Translations under genes and position numbers: made by a program
Source: Agrobacterium tumefaciens
GTDB taxonomy: Bacteria; Pseudomonadota; Alphaproteobacteria; Rhizobiales; Rhizobiaceae
Assembly: GCF_005221325.1 (NCBI RefSeq)
Contig: NZ_CP039892.1
Span: 6,849-70,848 of the forward strand
Direction: 5' to 3'
Length of the DNA stretch: 64,000 bases
Part shown: positions 40,191 to 48,298 of the stretch, piece by piece
Numbering within the stretch: the stretch's first letter is position 1
Layout of the letters: every line of letters begins with the position of its first letter
The notes under the pieces: model-generated
Told to the model about the DNA's origin: nothing
The model's database searches: none
What the model saw: only the letters and a program-made list of their open reading frames with translations

Positions 40191-41546
40191 ATGATGACTA
40201 CTCGCACTGGTGAAATGCATCTTGGCGCATTCCTTTATTTAACCGGTCATCACGTTGCTGCATGGCGACACCCTATGACATGGGCCGGGGACACCTTCTC
40301 CCACTATGCCGATTTCACTAGGAAAGCCGAAGCTGCAAAGTTTGATGCGATTTTTATAGCCGACATCGCCGCTGTTAGATTGGATAAAGCTGAGGCCGCT
40401 GCTCACTCAGCCCATAGTGGTATCTCACATTTTGAGCCGCTGACCCTGCTTTCCGCACTTGCGGTCGTAACACAACGCATCGGCCTGATCGGTACAGGCT
40501 CAACATCCTTTAACGATCCCTACAATTTGGCGCGCCAGTTTGCCTCGCTTGACCATCTTAGCAATGGACGTGTCGGCTGGAACGCTGTGACCTCATCCGA
40601 TCCTAATGCAGCCCCCAACTTCGGGCATGCACAGCACATAGAACATTCGGACCGATACCAACGAGCAGAAGAATTCGCTGACGTCGTGCTGAAACTGTGG
40701 GACAGTTTTGACGATGATGCCTTCACTCGTAACCGTGAAACCGGTGAATATTTCGATCTCGGGAAAATGCATGCAGCTAATCATAAAGGCACCCATTTTT
40801 CTGTTGCCGGCCCGTTGAATATCCCTCGCTCTAGTCAGGGCCGCCCTGTCGTAGTTCAAGCTGGCTCATCCGACGCTGGAAAAGACCTGGCAGCCCGGAC
40901 CGCCGAAGTGGTTTTCACCGTTCAGTCGACTCTTGATGGTGCGCGAAGCTTTTACAGTGACGTAAAGTCGAGGGCTGCCGCATACGGGCGAAATCCAGAA
41001 AAAATAAAGATAATGCCTGGGCTTCTCCCGATAGTCGGAAAGACACGCGAAGAAGCGCAAGGCAAATATGATGAACTCCAGTCTCTTATATCACCTGAGG
41101 TTGGATTAAGCCTCTTGGAAGGACTGGCCGGTCGAACAATTAAACTCTCAGATTTTCCACTGGATGGTCCACTACCGGAACTGCCACCGACAAGTTTTCA
41201 AAAAAGCAGGCAAGCTGTTGTACTAGAGGTCGCCCGTCGAGAAAATCTCACTATCCGGCAACTTTATCTTCGACTAGCTGGGTCAAGAGGTCATTTGACT
41301 GTGATCGGAACGGCTCAAGACGTCGCCGATCAAATGCAAGCATGGTTCGAAGACCGTGGTGCTGACGGTTTCAACGTGATGCCTGCCACCATCCCAGGGG
41401 GTCTGGACGACTTCGCTGAGCTTGTCATTCCTGAGCTTCAACGCCGAAAGCTGTTCCGGGTAGACTATCAAGGCGAAACGTTACGCGATCACCTCGGGCT
41501 TGACTTCCCGGAGCCAATAAGAGCGTCAAGAAAAATATCGGCCTAA
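40191..41546 (+). CDS. Luciferase-like flavin-dependent monooxygenase, NtaA/SnaA/DszA family (451 aa)
   Basis: FMNH2-dependent monooxygenase of the bacterial luciferase-like group. TTAGGAGG precedes ATG 40191 (a second ATG follows at once). Family marks are HLGAFLYLTGHHVAAWRHP, the NtaA-type WAGDTFSHYADFTRKAEAAK, FEPLTLLSALAVVTQRIGL, HLSNGRVGWNAVTSS and VVQAGSSDAGKDLAARTAEV. Members cleave C-N or C-S bonds, do Baeyer-Villiger reactions or N-oxidise. It follows the PaaK-like gene by 33 bp and is the last gene of the island. Confidence 0.85.
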   Translation: MMTTRTGEMHLGAFLYLTGHHVAAWRHPMTWAGDTFSHYADFTRKAEAAKFDAIFIADIAAVRLDKAEAAAHSAHSGISHFEPLTLLSALAVVTQRIGLIGTGSTSFNDPYNLARQFASLDHLSNGRVGWNAVTSSDPNAAPNFGHAQHIEHSDRYQRAEEFADVVLKLWDSFDDDAFTRNRETGEYFDLGKMHAANHKGTHFSVAGPLNIPRSSQGRPVVVQAGSSDAGKDLAARTAEVVFTVQSTLDGARSFYSDVKSRAAAYGRNPEKIKIMPGLLPIVGKTREEAQGKYDELQSLISPEVGLSLLEGLAGRTIKLSDFPLDGPLPELPPTSFQKSRQAVVLEVARRENLTIRQLYLRLAGSRGHLTVIGTAQDVADQMQAWFEDRGADGFNVMPATIPGGLDDFAELVIPELQRRKLFRVDYQGETLRDHLGLDFPEPIRASRKISA

Positions 41547-41604
41547 GCCGGAAAACCGTTCTGCAGTAGAAGTTGGGTAATTTCCGCCGAACCATCAAGT
41601 ATCC

Positions 41605-42162
41605 TCATTCTGGCCCGTTCAGAGCACGGTAAAGCGTTGCTCGATGAACACCGAACAGCCGCGCGATCGAGGTGACAGATTTCTGTTCTGCCTCGATCAG
41701 CTGCCGGGCATGTGCGACCTGTTCCGGACTTAGCGCGTTTGGCGGTCCGAAACGAACACCGCGGGCTTTCGCAGCCGCTCGCCCGACGCTTGTTCGGTCC
41801 AGGATCAACGAGCGCTCGAAATCCGCTATGCCGGCGAAAACAGTCATGATCATCTTCCCGGCAGGGGAAGTCGTGTCGGCCCAGGGCTCGGCCAAAGAGC
41901 GAAGGCCGGCTTCCTTCTCTTTGATCCGATCAACGATATGGAGTAGGTCGCTTGTCGATCGAGCCAGACGATCAAGCCGGGTGACGTTAACAACGTCACC
42001 TGGTCGAAGGTGATCGAGCATTTTTGCTAACTCCGGCCTGTCTTTTCGAACCCCTGATACCTTCTCCTCAAACACCCGCTTGCATCCGGCAGCCAGCAGG
42101 GCGGCGCGCTGTTGTTCGAGATCCTGCCCTTGTGTCGAAACTCGCGCGTAAGCGATGTGCAT
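41605..42162 (-). CDS. Serine resolvase/invertase, Tn3-resolvase type (185 aa)
   Basis: The catalytic domain begins MHIAYARVSTQGQDLEQQRA with Ser9 in the RVST motif, followed by VNVTRLDRLARSTSDLLHIV and ERSLILDRTSVGRAAAKARG, and a C-terminal helix-turn-helix (SVTSIARLFGVHRATLYRAL). Length normal. A res-like site lies directly upstream. No transposase gene is in the window. The decayed copy at 29601-29735 marks the other side of the island. Confidence 0.9.
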   Translation of the reverse strand: MHIAYARVSTQGQDLEQQRAALLAAGCKRVFEEKVSGVRKDRPELAKMLDHLRPGDVVNVTRLDRLARSTSDLLHIVDRIKEKEAGLRSLAEPWADTTSPAGKMIMTVFAGIADFERSLILDRTSVGRAAAKARGVRFGPPNALSPEQVAHARQLIEAEQKSVTSIARLFGVHRATLYRALNGPE

Positions 42163-42186
42163 ATGCTGTCCCCTTGTCGCAAATCA

Positions 42187-42290
42187 TGTCGCAAATCATT
42201 TAGCATTTGCGACAGACTTATGCGACACCGAAAACCGTTGAACTGCCGCTCATCGCCATAGTGTCGCATTACTTAGGAATTATGCGACAC
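42187..42290. other. res recombination site of the resolvase
   Basis: TGTCGCAAAT (42187-42196) and ATTTGCGACA (42205-42214) form a perfect inverted repeat around 8 bp; GTGTCGCAT (42261-42269) and ATGCGACAC (42282-42290) form a second subsite. A further half-site TGTCGCAAAT is at 42175-42184. This is the structure expected for a resolvase res site. Confidence 0.8.
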
Positions 42291-42881
42291 CATGCCGCCG
42301 ATTCATAAGGCGACAACCTCAGCGGCAATCACATCATGAAAGCCATTGGACGATAAGCACAGCCGCAACCTGTACCGTTACATGAAACGCCACTGCGGCA
42401 AGAAGATTCACAAGAGATGAAATGGCCATTCGAACTGGGCCTCCATATGAGAGACCTCGGGCTCACCAGCGCTGGCCCTGAAGCGGGCCGGCAGACCCGA
42501 GGTCAAACTCGGATGAAGACATGAAGCGAGCGTTGGCGGCCGGTGTTGCATCCGCTCGACAACAATAAGATGGGTGCAGCGAAGCTGCCTCGCAATACCC
42601 TGTGAATGAACCAACCTCAGAAAAAATCAACGTAATGAGAGGGGAGAAAGGCGCTTAGCCCTCTCTCCCCCACAAGCACTAAACCGGTCTCCCCATGCTT
42701 CGGCCTTCGGCCTGCAGCACTGCTGCGCTGCCCTGCGGGTGGGTGATCCCCCTCCGGTTTAGCGCTTGTCCCCCTCTCTCCAACTGTTCCGCACGAGCTC
42801 GGGAGCAGGACCGGGTCCTGCCCTCCCTTCGATTTGGGAGGTCAAGCGGCCATGGCCGTTTGCTGAGCAAAGGGACAAAAG
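42291..42881. other. Gene-poor stretch between res site and small gene
   Basis: No supported gene. It shows an inverted repeat GACCTCGGG/CCCGAGGTC (about 42453-42502) and a G/C-rich inversion GAGAGGG/CCCTCTC (42637-42667), resembling the G-rich repeats elsewhere. A short frame ending YMKRHCGKKIHKR near 42419 may be a gene fragment. Confidence 0.45.
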
Positions 42882-43211
42882 ATGAGAGAAACGAACGATC
42901 CAGGCACATCACTGGTGGAAAAGATGGAACGCCATCTAGCAGCGCAACGGGTGACGACGAGGGTTGTGAGGGAGTGGGATGAACGTCGTGCCTCTGAAGA
43001 GGTGAATGCCGTTCTCTACGCGGGTGCCATATCAACCGCTTCCCAAGCGGAAAGGGAAGCCCGCCTCTCGATCGTGTTGCATGAGCCGTCAGATCGAGCG
43101 GAACAGGATCGGAAGCTTGAGTACCTGGCCGCGTTCATTCTATCGACGCGGGGGCCGCTGGATCCCATGGAAATGGAAATGATAGAGCGAATTGCTGACC
43201 GCCAGATGTGA
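42882..43211 (+). CDS. Small plasmid protein, paralogue of 11292-11669 (109 aa)
   Basis: The product begins MRETNDPGTSLVEKMERHLA and ends in ARLSIVLHEPSDRAEQDRKL / EYLAAFILSTRGPLDPMEM, shared with 11292-11669. A weak ribosome site GGGACAAAAG precedes the ATG. Function unknown. It lies upstream and to the left of the conjugation region and is convergent with 43240-43665. Confidence 0.6.
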   Translation: MRETNDPGTSLVEKMERHLAAQRVTTRVVREWDERRASEEVNAVLYAGAISTASQAEREARLSIVLHEPSDRAEQDRKLEYLAAFILSTRGPLDPMEMEMIERIADRQM

Positions 43212-43239
43212 AAGAGGGGGCCAAAGCCCCCCTCACACA

Positions 43240-43665
43240 TCAATAGTTGGTCGCCACCCATTCACCAGAAGCAGACTGACTATAGCCGATCACTCGGTTG
43301 ATGGGCTGTGCGGCCGGAGTGAACTTGATCGCGGTCACACAGGAAACACCTGGGCCTGGCGAGCTTTTGTCGCAGTCACCCAAGTTGATGGTAAGTTGAT
43401 GTTCGGCTCCGCGTGTTCTCATCGGGTTAGAAGAATACGCTTTCCGATATGCGGCCAACGCTTCAGCCTCGCTCGGCACGACAAGCGCCGGAGGAGGGGG
43501 AGGAGGAGGCAATAAAGACGGGTCCGCTGCGATAGCCGCCACGATCTCATCTTGCGTCGGTGCGCGAACCTGCGGTTCAGCTTCAGGCATGAACACATAA
43601 GTTCCACCGGCACCAGCGATGATGCCGGCTCCAGTCGCAAGAACAACAATAATGTTCTGGTTCAT
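43240..43665 (-). CDS. Membrane-anchored hypothetical protein with Pro-rich linker (141 aa)
   Basis: The product starts MNQNIIVVLATGAGIIAGAG: an N-terminal membrane anchor (residues 4-22), a polyproline stretch (LLPPPPPPPALV) and a C-terminal domain with Cys in LGDCDKSSPGPGVSCVTAIK. Layout suggests a periplasmic domain. It is the most distal gene of the minus-strand set beside the virB operon, so it may be a conjugation accessory protein; no family recognised. Confidence 0.6.
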   Translation of the reverse strand: MNQNIIVVLATGAGIIAGAGGTYVFMPEAEPQVRAPTQDEIVAAIAADPSLLPPPPPPPALVVPSEAEALAAYRKAYSSNPMRTRGAEHQLTINLGDCDKSSPGPGVSCVTAIKFTPAAQPINRVIGYSQSASGEWVATNY

Positions 43666-43674
43666 CAATCAGGG

Positions 43675-44247
43675 CTACAGGTTGAGGTTAAACCAATGGC
43701 TCTGCTTAACGCCTTGATCGTTCGGGATGTCAAAACGATAAGGGTCTTTACGCAGCGGACGGGGCTGCGACACCTGAACCATGCAGCTGTCGTTATTATC
43801 GTTATTTCCACCGAGGCTGCGAACTGTGACGTTGGTGCGTTCGTTTTCACGAGTGTTGCCGTACAACGTACGGAATTCTGCGCGGTTGCGGCATTGATTT
43901 ACGGTTTTGGTGCACATGTTTCCACCACCAAGGCCACCTAGCCGGCGACCACCATTCCCGTCGTCAGAATTGGATACCTGAAACCCGGCAGGGCAATCCT
44001 CATAAGGCTCGTAGGCGGGTTTCCCGGCTTTTGCCTCGTGGCAAATCGGCCACGAAAAACCTGGCTTCTTCATAGCCGAAATCAGTTTTTTCATAGGCGG
44101 AACGCAGTACGCAACACCCTGCCAAGAGGGGCTGGATGACGCCGCGCATAGCAGAACCTGGCATCCCCACGATGCATCTTGAGCCTTGACTGATGGAGCC
44201 ATTGCAAGGGCCGCAACTGTCGCGGCGGCGAAATACATTGCTTTCAT
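43675..44247 (-). CDS. Exported Cys-rich protein near the T4SS (190 aa)
   Basis: Starts MKAMYFAAATVAALAMAPSV at 44247, a signal peptide cleaved near residue 22 (VKAQ). The mature part has about nine Cys (WGCQVLLCAASS, YCVPP, ICHEA, DCPAGF) and a Gly-rich loop. The pattern resembles exported proteins of unknown function that accompany VirB systems. Follows 44270-44653 by 22 bp on the same strand. Confidence 0.65.
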   Translation of the reverse strand: MKAMYFAAATVAALAMAPSVKAQDASWGCQVLLCAASSSPSWQGVAYCVPPMKKLISAMKKPGFSWPICHEAKAGKPAYEPYEDCPAGFQVSNSDDGNGGRRLGGLGGGNMCTKTVNQCRNRAEFRTLYGNTRENERTNVTVRSLGGNNDNNDSCMVQVSQPRPLRKDPYRFDIPNDQGVKQSHWFNLNL

Positions 44248-44269
44248 ATCGGGTGTCCCTCTCAATCGA

Positions 44270-44653
44270 TCATGCGGAAATCGCCGGCTCGACCACGGCA
44301 GTCTGGGCCGGAATAGGAAGCTGTGGTTCGCGATAGGCGGCGAAGATCAATGCCGCGACGACAGTGCAGGCGGCGAACCACAAAATGCCCACGCGATAGA
44401 GCAATGGTCGGTTCGGGATATCCCTGCACACGGCAGCAAAAGCGAAGAAGCCTACGAGATAGCTGTCGAAAGCCAGATGTCTCGGTTCGTGGTAGATCAC
44501 CGAGACGACGAGGAACGCGAGTGCAACCGGGGCATGGATCCACCACACCCGCTCGCACGGAATGATCAAGGCGAGCGAAAAAGGGATGACGAGCAATAGC
44601 CCTGCCAATGGATCGGTAGCGATCGAATTCGCAATATGGGCGAGATCCGGCAA
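44270..44653 (-). CDS. Polytopic membrane protein, TTG start (127 aa)
   Basis: Four hydrophobic segments (about residues 14-34, 38-55, 65-80 and 87-107). TTG at 44653 is used directly after the stop of the SNase-like gene (TAG-TTG). No family recognised. It belongs to the minus-strand accessory operon of the conjugation region. Confidence 0.6.
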   Translation of the reverse strand: MPDLAHIANSIATDPLAGLLLVIPFSLALIIPCERVWWIHAPVALAFLVVSVIYHEPRHLAFDSYLVGFFAFAAVCRDIPNRPLLYRVGILWFAACTVVAALIFAAYREPQLPIPAQTAVVEPAISA

Positions 44654-45346
44654 CTATCGGTCTATCCTCTTCGGCTTGTTTCTGGCATCAGCGAATGGTG
44701 GTGAGATTTCGCTTCGACGTTCGGCAAGAAGCACAAAATCTGCCATGGGTCGGCGGTTGACTGTTTTATCTACCGCCTTCCGGCGCCACTCGTTCATATC
44801 GAGAACGTAAGTGCCCCACATGCCATAGCGGGCAGCCATCGCGTCTGTTTGCAGATCAAGATAGCGCTGGCTGGCATAGGGGCTGTCAACGCGTGCCCAA
44901 CCAACCCGGAGCATTTCAGCAGCGATGTCGCGTCCTTTGACCGTACATTGTGCGAGCGGAATGCCATCATTGCCATAAACGAGTGTCGTGCATTCGGTCA
45001 CTCTGTTGCCGATCGTGCGCTTCAGCCACGCTTTTGCAAGCGGCCCACACGGCACAGGCATTGGCGATTTTGTCTTGTCACGATCCGACCACTCCGGATC
45101 ATACCCCCACTGCGGAAGCTCGCAGGCGTCGACATTCGCAAGTCTGACTTTGTATCCTCTTCCAAGAGTCCCGTACCAAACTGTGCGACCATCGAGAACC
45201 GTGACAACGCCTTTGAAGATAGGCAGTCGAACAGGTGCGACCTCGGTGCGAGCTGCACTCTGGGAGTTCCAATATTGAAGGTCAGCAGCCATTGCGGGGG
45301 ATGCGAGGCCAGCAATCAGGGTCGCTATTGTGATGGTTTTCTTCAT
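44654..45346 (-). CDS. Secreted SNase-like protein 1 (230 aa)
   Basis: Starts MKKTITIATLIAGLASPAMA with a cleavable signal peptide. The domain from about residue 55 has KVRLANVDACELPQWG, which fits the SNase core V-R-L-x-G-I-D-x-P-E in Arg, Asp and Glu, and DIAAEMLRVGWARVDS for the last helix. The second catalytic Arg, usually in YGR, is absent (NDGIPLAQ). Overlaps the previous gene by ATGA. Probably a periplasmic nuclease-fold protein with altered or no activity. Confidence 0.75.
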   Translation of the reverse strand: MKKTITIATLIAGLASPAMAADLQYWNSQSAARTEVAPVRLPIFKGVVTVLDGRTVWYGTLGRGYKVRLANVDACELPQWGYDPEWSDRDKTKSPMPVPCGPLAKAWLKRTIGNRVTECTTLVYGNDGIPLAQCTVKGRDIAAEMLRVGWARVDSPYASQRYLDLQTDAMAARYGMWGTYVLDMNEWRRKAVDKTVNRRPMADFVLLAERRSEISPPFADARNKPKRIDR

Positions 45347-45879
45347 TGGGCTGCCTTCTGCGCGCGCTGATTTGCTTCGCGGCTCAGCGCGATCGACGGA
45401 TGCTGCACGTCCTTGAACTGCCAAAGACCGGCTTTATTCTGCTGCGCCATCTGCTCAGCGACAGAATATGGAACGTGATACGGGAGACCGTCGGTCTTCA
45501 ATGCTGCAAAGGCGTAACCGCTGCTCACCAGAACTTGGGCCAGGTCAAGGCGCTGGTTTCCTACGGTGGCGTAGCAGATCACATAAGAGATGTTGTTGGT
45601 CTTCGCGACGGGCGCGCAAATCGGCTTCGTATCTTTGATATACGCCGCGAGAACAGCTAGAGACGCCTCACCGCAATCCTTCTGGTTGCCATGAGCGTCC
45701 GTATAGTTCGTTCCACGCAAGCACGACTGGATGCCGTACAAACGGAAGCGTTCGCCGTTTGAAACCCAGGTATCACCGGTTTCGAGCGTGATACCCGGCT
45801 GAAGATCAAAATAGCCTTCCGGGGCCGCCAGCGATGAGGTCGGCAGCAAGGCCGCGATAACTAACGCGACCTTTCTCAT
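45343..45879 (-). CDS. Secreted SNase-like protein 2, degenerate (178 aa)
   Basis: Signal peptide MRKVALVIAALLPTSSLAAP. The core RFRLYGIQSCLRGTNYTDAH has Gln where SNase has the metal-binding Asp (GID), and a Cys. The final helix (DLAQVLVSSGYAFAALKTDG) is kept, and the YSVAEQMAQQNKAGLW end is typical of TNase-like domains. The catalytic residues are not conserved. Overlaps both neighbours by ATGA. Confidence 0.75.
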   Translation of the reverse strand: MRKVALVIAALLPTSSLAAPEGYFDLQPGITLETGDTWVSNGERFRLYGIQSCLRGTNYTDAHGNQKDCGEASLAVLAAYIKDTKPICAPVAKTNNISYVICYATVGNQRLDLAQVLVSSGYAFAALKTDGLPYHVPYSVAEQMAQQNKAGLWQFKDVQHPSIALSREANQRAQKAAQ

Positions 45880-46484
45880 TGAGCCTTGACCCGAGGATCG
45901 GCCCACATGCCAAAGTTCCCTTTTACACCGATCTGCTCGGCCTCTTGAAGATCGGGGCGCTCAAACGAACCGTCCTGCTTCTTAGTGAGGCGAACAGCAC
46001 CGAGAGAGAGAAGCTGCTCTTCCAAGTTATCGACACTGTCCAGTGAGCCGGGGTAATTATAGTAGCCGTAGCACGTTGCGTTCTGCGTCGGGGCACTTTG
46101 CTCACTCAGAAAGGCTCGGCAAAACAAAACCTTTGGGCTTTGCAACATAGTCTGTAGCTGCGTCACTCCGAAATCTTCGCAGGTGCCGGCATAATCTTCC
46201 TGCCGGTTAACGAGATCCCCTTTGCACGGCTGTATACCGTAGAGATGCAGGGTGGTTTTCTCGTCCACTTTGAAGTCCGTGGGCGAAACAGCCTTGAAGC
46301 CGGTGGCCGTAGCAAAGCCCTTCCGGTTCACGGCTTTACCACCGCCGTCATAATACTCGACTACAAGAACGGTCTTGCCCGGAGAGGCGAGGGACCGAAT
46401 GTAATCCTTGTTGATTGCGGGAGCCGCAAACGCCTGTGTTGCCAATACGCAACTAGCGAGTGCGGTAAGGATGGTCCTATTCAT
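45876..46484 (-). CDS. Secreted SNase-like protein 3, degenerate (202 aa)
   Basis: Signal peptide MNRTILTALASCVLATQAFA. The core TTLHLYGIQPCKGDLVNRQE again has Gln in place of Asp followed by Cys; the end VKGNFGMWADPRVKAQ is the usual TNase tail. It is the first gene of the operon, divergent from virB1 with 159 bp between. Three related genes in a row suggest duplication and divergence. Confidence 0.75.
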   Translation of the reverse strand: MNRTILTALASCVLATQAFAAPAINKDYIRSLASPGKTVLVVEYYDGGGKAVNRKGFATATGFKAVSPTDFKVDEKTTLHLYGIQPCKGDLVNRQEDYAGTCEDFGVTQLQTMLQSPKVLFCRAFLSEQSAPTQNATCYGYYNYPGSLDSVDNLEEQLLSLGAVRLTKKQDGSFERPDLQEAEQIGVKGNFGMWADPRVKAQ

Positions 46485-46643
46485 GTTTCTAGCCCTAACC
46501 ATCTTGGTACACCGGGATTCCCTTGCAAAAGGGGGTTTATCACTGGTTCGAAAACTTGTAAGTCTGAACCAAATCGGTATCTTGCAGACACCAACTTAAT
46601 CGGTTTTCGTTGCAATCACAACACCGTTGGTCAGGTGGGGACG
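46485..46643. promoter_or_regulatory. Divergent promoter region of the virB operon and SNase-like operon
   Basis: The only gap wide enough for the promoters of both operons. No clear inverted repeat or known box was picked. Confidence 0.5.
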
Positions 46644-47621
46644 ATGTTAAAAAGGGCTAGGATTACAAGCTTTCGCAGCAAGAAAGCCTTGGTTGGATCG
46701 GCGCTTCTCTCGCTGTATGCGTCGCACCACGCCTATACCCAAGATGGGGGTATAAATACCCAATCTCTCAACAATACCAACGTTTCCACACAATCCGAGC
46801 AAGCGGTACTTGCAACGAATTTTGCGGCCAGATGGGGTGACGAACCAAGCGCGACAAAAGAATTCGTGCTTGGCAGAGATGGAGTTGTGAAGGATGCTCG
46901 GGCCGCCGAAACGGCCGAAAACCCGCAACGGCTCAACAATTCGAATGTATCTAAAATTGGCGCAGAGACGAGCGCCTATTTTCACGTCATCGAGGAGGAG
47001 GAGGCTCCTCCGGTTACCGGCCGACCAACCGGTTCACTTAGCCAAATTGGGGTAGTAGGACCAGACGACCAGCAGATTTCCGGCGTCGCCAAATGCGGCC
47101 CGTCGCCGCTATCGCCCGACGAAATCAAAGCTTTGGTTGTATCGACAGCCAAAAGGCATGGCGTCGACGAGGCCTTTGCAACGGCGATTGCCTGGGCGGA
47201 GAGCAGGTTCGATCAGGACCGCAATTCACCCAAGGGCGCTCGCGGTCCTATGCAGTTGATCCCCGGCACAGCCGAACGGTTCCGTGTTGCCGATGTCTGT
47301 GATCCTGCACAGAACATCGAAGGTGGTGTGAAGTATCTGCGCTTCCTTCTTGATGAGTTCCAGAACCCGTTGCTTGTGGCGGCTGCATACAACAGCGGAG
47401 AGAACCGAATTTACGAATATGGCGGCGTGCCTCCGTTCCAAGAGACGGTCGGCTATGTCGCAAAAGTAGTCAATTTTCAGCTTGGCCTTCCAATGCCCTC
47501 GGGCAAGCGGAAAGCCGGAAATGTCGTTCGCGATGTAGCGGCGACCAATTCAGACGGCGGTGCTGGGGTCATCGCTGTGCAGAAGTCCGGCAAGTTTGTC
47601 GGCGGCGTGATGCATTTCTAA
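46644..47621 (+). CDS. virB1: VirB1-type lytic transglycosylase (325 aa)
   Basis: Opens the peptidoglycan for T4SS assembly. ATG 46644 has GGTGGGG upstream; the frame begins earlier without support. A weak signal segment (ALVGSALLSLYASHHAYTQD) is followed by a long low-complexity linker, and then the SLT domain from about residue 155: catalytic Glu in AIAWAESRFDQDRNSPKGAR, GPMQLIPGTAERF, and AAAYNSGENRIYEYGGVPPF. First gene of the virB operon. Confidence 0.9.
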   Translation: MLKRARITSFRSKKALVGSALLSLYASHHAYTQDGGINTQSLNNTNVSTQSEQAVLATNFAARWGDEPSATKEFVLGRDGVVKDARAAETAENPQRLNNSNVSKIGAETSAYFHVIEEEEAPPVTGRPTGSLSQIGVVGPDDQQISGVAKCGPSPLSPDEIKALVVSTAKRHGVDEAFATAIAWAESRFDQDRNSPKGARGPMQLIPGTAERFRVADVCDPAQNIEGGVKYLRFLLDEFQNPLLVAAAYNSGENRIYEYGGVPPFQETVGYVAKVVNFQLGLPMPSGKRKAGNVVRDVAATNSDGGAGVIAVQKSGKFVGGVMHF

Positions 47622-47631
47622 GGAGAGATAG

Positions 47632-47994
47632 ATGAAGAACATGGTTCCGGACGCACAGTCCACGGCATTCAAGACGATCGCCCTGCTCGGCACTTTTGCC
47701 ATCCTTCAGGTCGTAAGCGCTGATCTGGCGATGGCGCAGGGCACAGGCGGCGGAAGCGGTGGAGCATTCGGCCCGCTTCAAACTGCCGTTCAGATGATTG
47801 TCGACTTCATCACCGGCCCGTTCGGTCGTCTGATGGCGATCATTGCAGTTATCGGCCTCGGCTTCCTTGCCTTCGCCGGCCGCCTTTCTTGGTTCACGGC
47901 TGGTGCGGTCGTCATCGGTATCGGCCTTGTCTTCGGCGCTCCCGCGATCGTTGACCAGATGATTTCGTCTGTCGGCGGAAGCGGCGGCAACTAA
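47632..47994 (+). CDS. virB2: VirB2 major pilin (120 aa)
   Basis: A long leader ending in LAMAQ (cleavage around residue 35) precedes a Gly-rich stretch and two hydrophobic segments (about 55-75 and 80-105), the VirB2/TrbC layout. AAGGAGAGATAG precedes ATG 47632. Confidence 0.9.
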   Translation: MKNMVPDAQSTAFKTIALLGTFAILQVVSADLAMAQGTGGGSGGAFGPLQTAVQMIVDFITGPFGRLMAIIAVIGLGFLAFAGRLSWFTAGAVVIGIGLVFGAPAIVDQMISSVGGSGGN

Positions 47995-47995
47995 A

Positions 47996-48295
47996 ATGAG
48001 CGAGTTTCAGGACGAAAAGCCCACGCTTACGCCACTGGTGATCGGGTTGACCCGATCGCCAACGCTTTGGGGCGTGCCGTATATGGCTGTCGTCCTGATC
48101 GTCGGCGTGACCATCATCGGATGGCTCGCGACAAATCACCTTGCGGCTCTGCTCATTGCGCCCGTCGCTTACCTCGCCCTTTTCACCATTTGCACCTGGG
48201 ACGCCAAGATCCTCGATGTTCTGCAGGTCACATCACGCAAGACGCCGCGCACTCCAAACAAGAAATTTTGGGGCACCAACTCGTACGGACCATAA
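47996..48295 (+). CDS. virB3: VirB3 inner-membrane component (99 aa)
   Basis: Starts two bases after the virB2 stop. Begins MSEFQDEKPTLTPLVIGLTR with RSPTLWGVPYMAVVLIVGVT, a hydrophobic hairpin and the cytoplasmic WDAKILDVLQVTSRKTPRT tail, typical of VirB3. Confidence 0.9.
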   Translation: MSEFQDEKPTLTPLVIGLTRSPTLWGVPYMAVVLIVGVTIIGWLATNHLAALLIAPVAYLALFTICTWDAKILDVLQVTSRKTPRTPNKKFWGTNSYGP

Positions 48296-48298
48296 CGC

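Noticed and set aside
41605..42290. DNA invertase system controlling a promoter
   Set aside because: The upstream site has the spacing of a resolvase res site and no second inverted hix-like site was found in the window.
29497..42300. Possible class 1 integron or classical phenazine cluster
   Set aside because: No integrase or attC-like site was seen, and phzD, phzF, phzB, phzA and phzG are missing, so only the PhzE step is supported.
43421..43520. Polyproline-coding CCTCCTCC tract as a tandem repeat
   Set aside because: It encodes the Pro-rich linker of the 43240-43665 protein and needs no other explanation.
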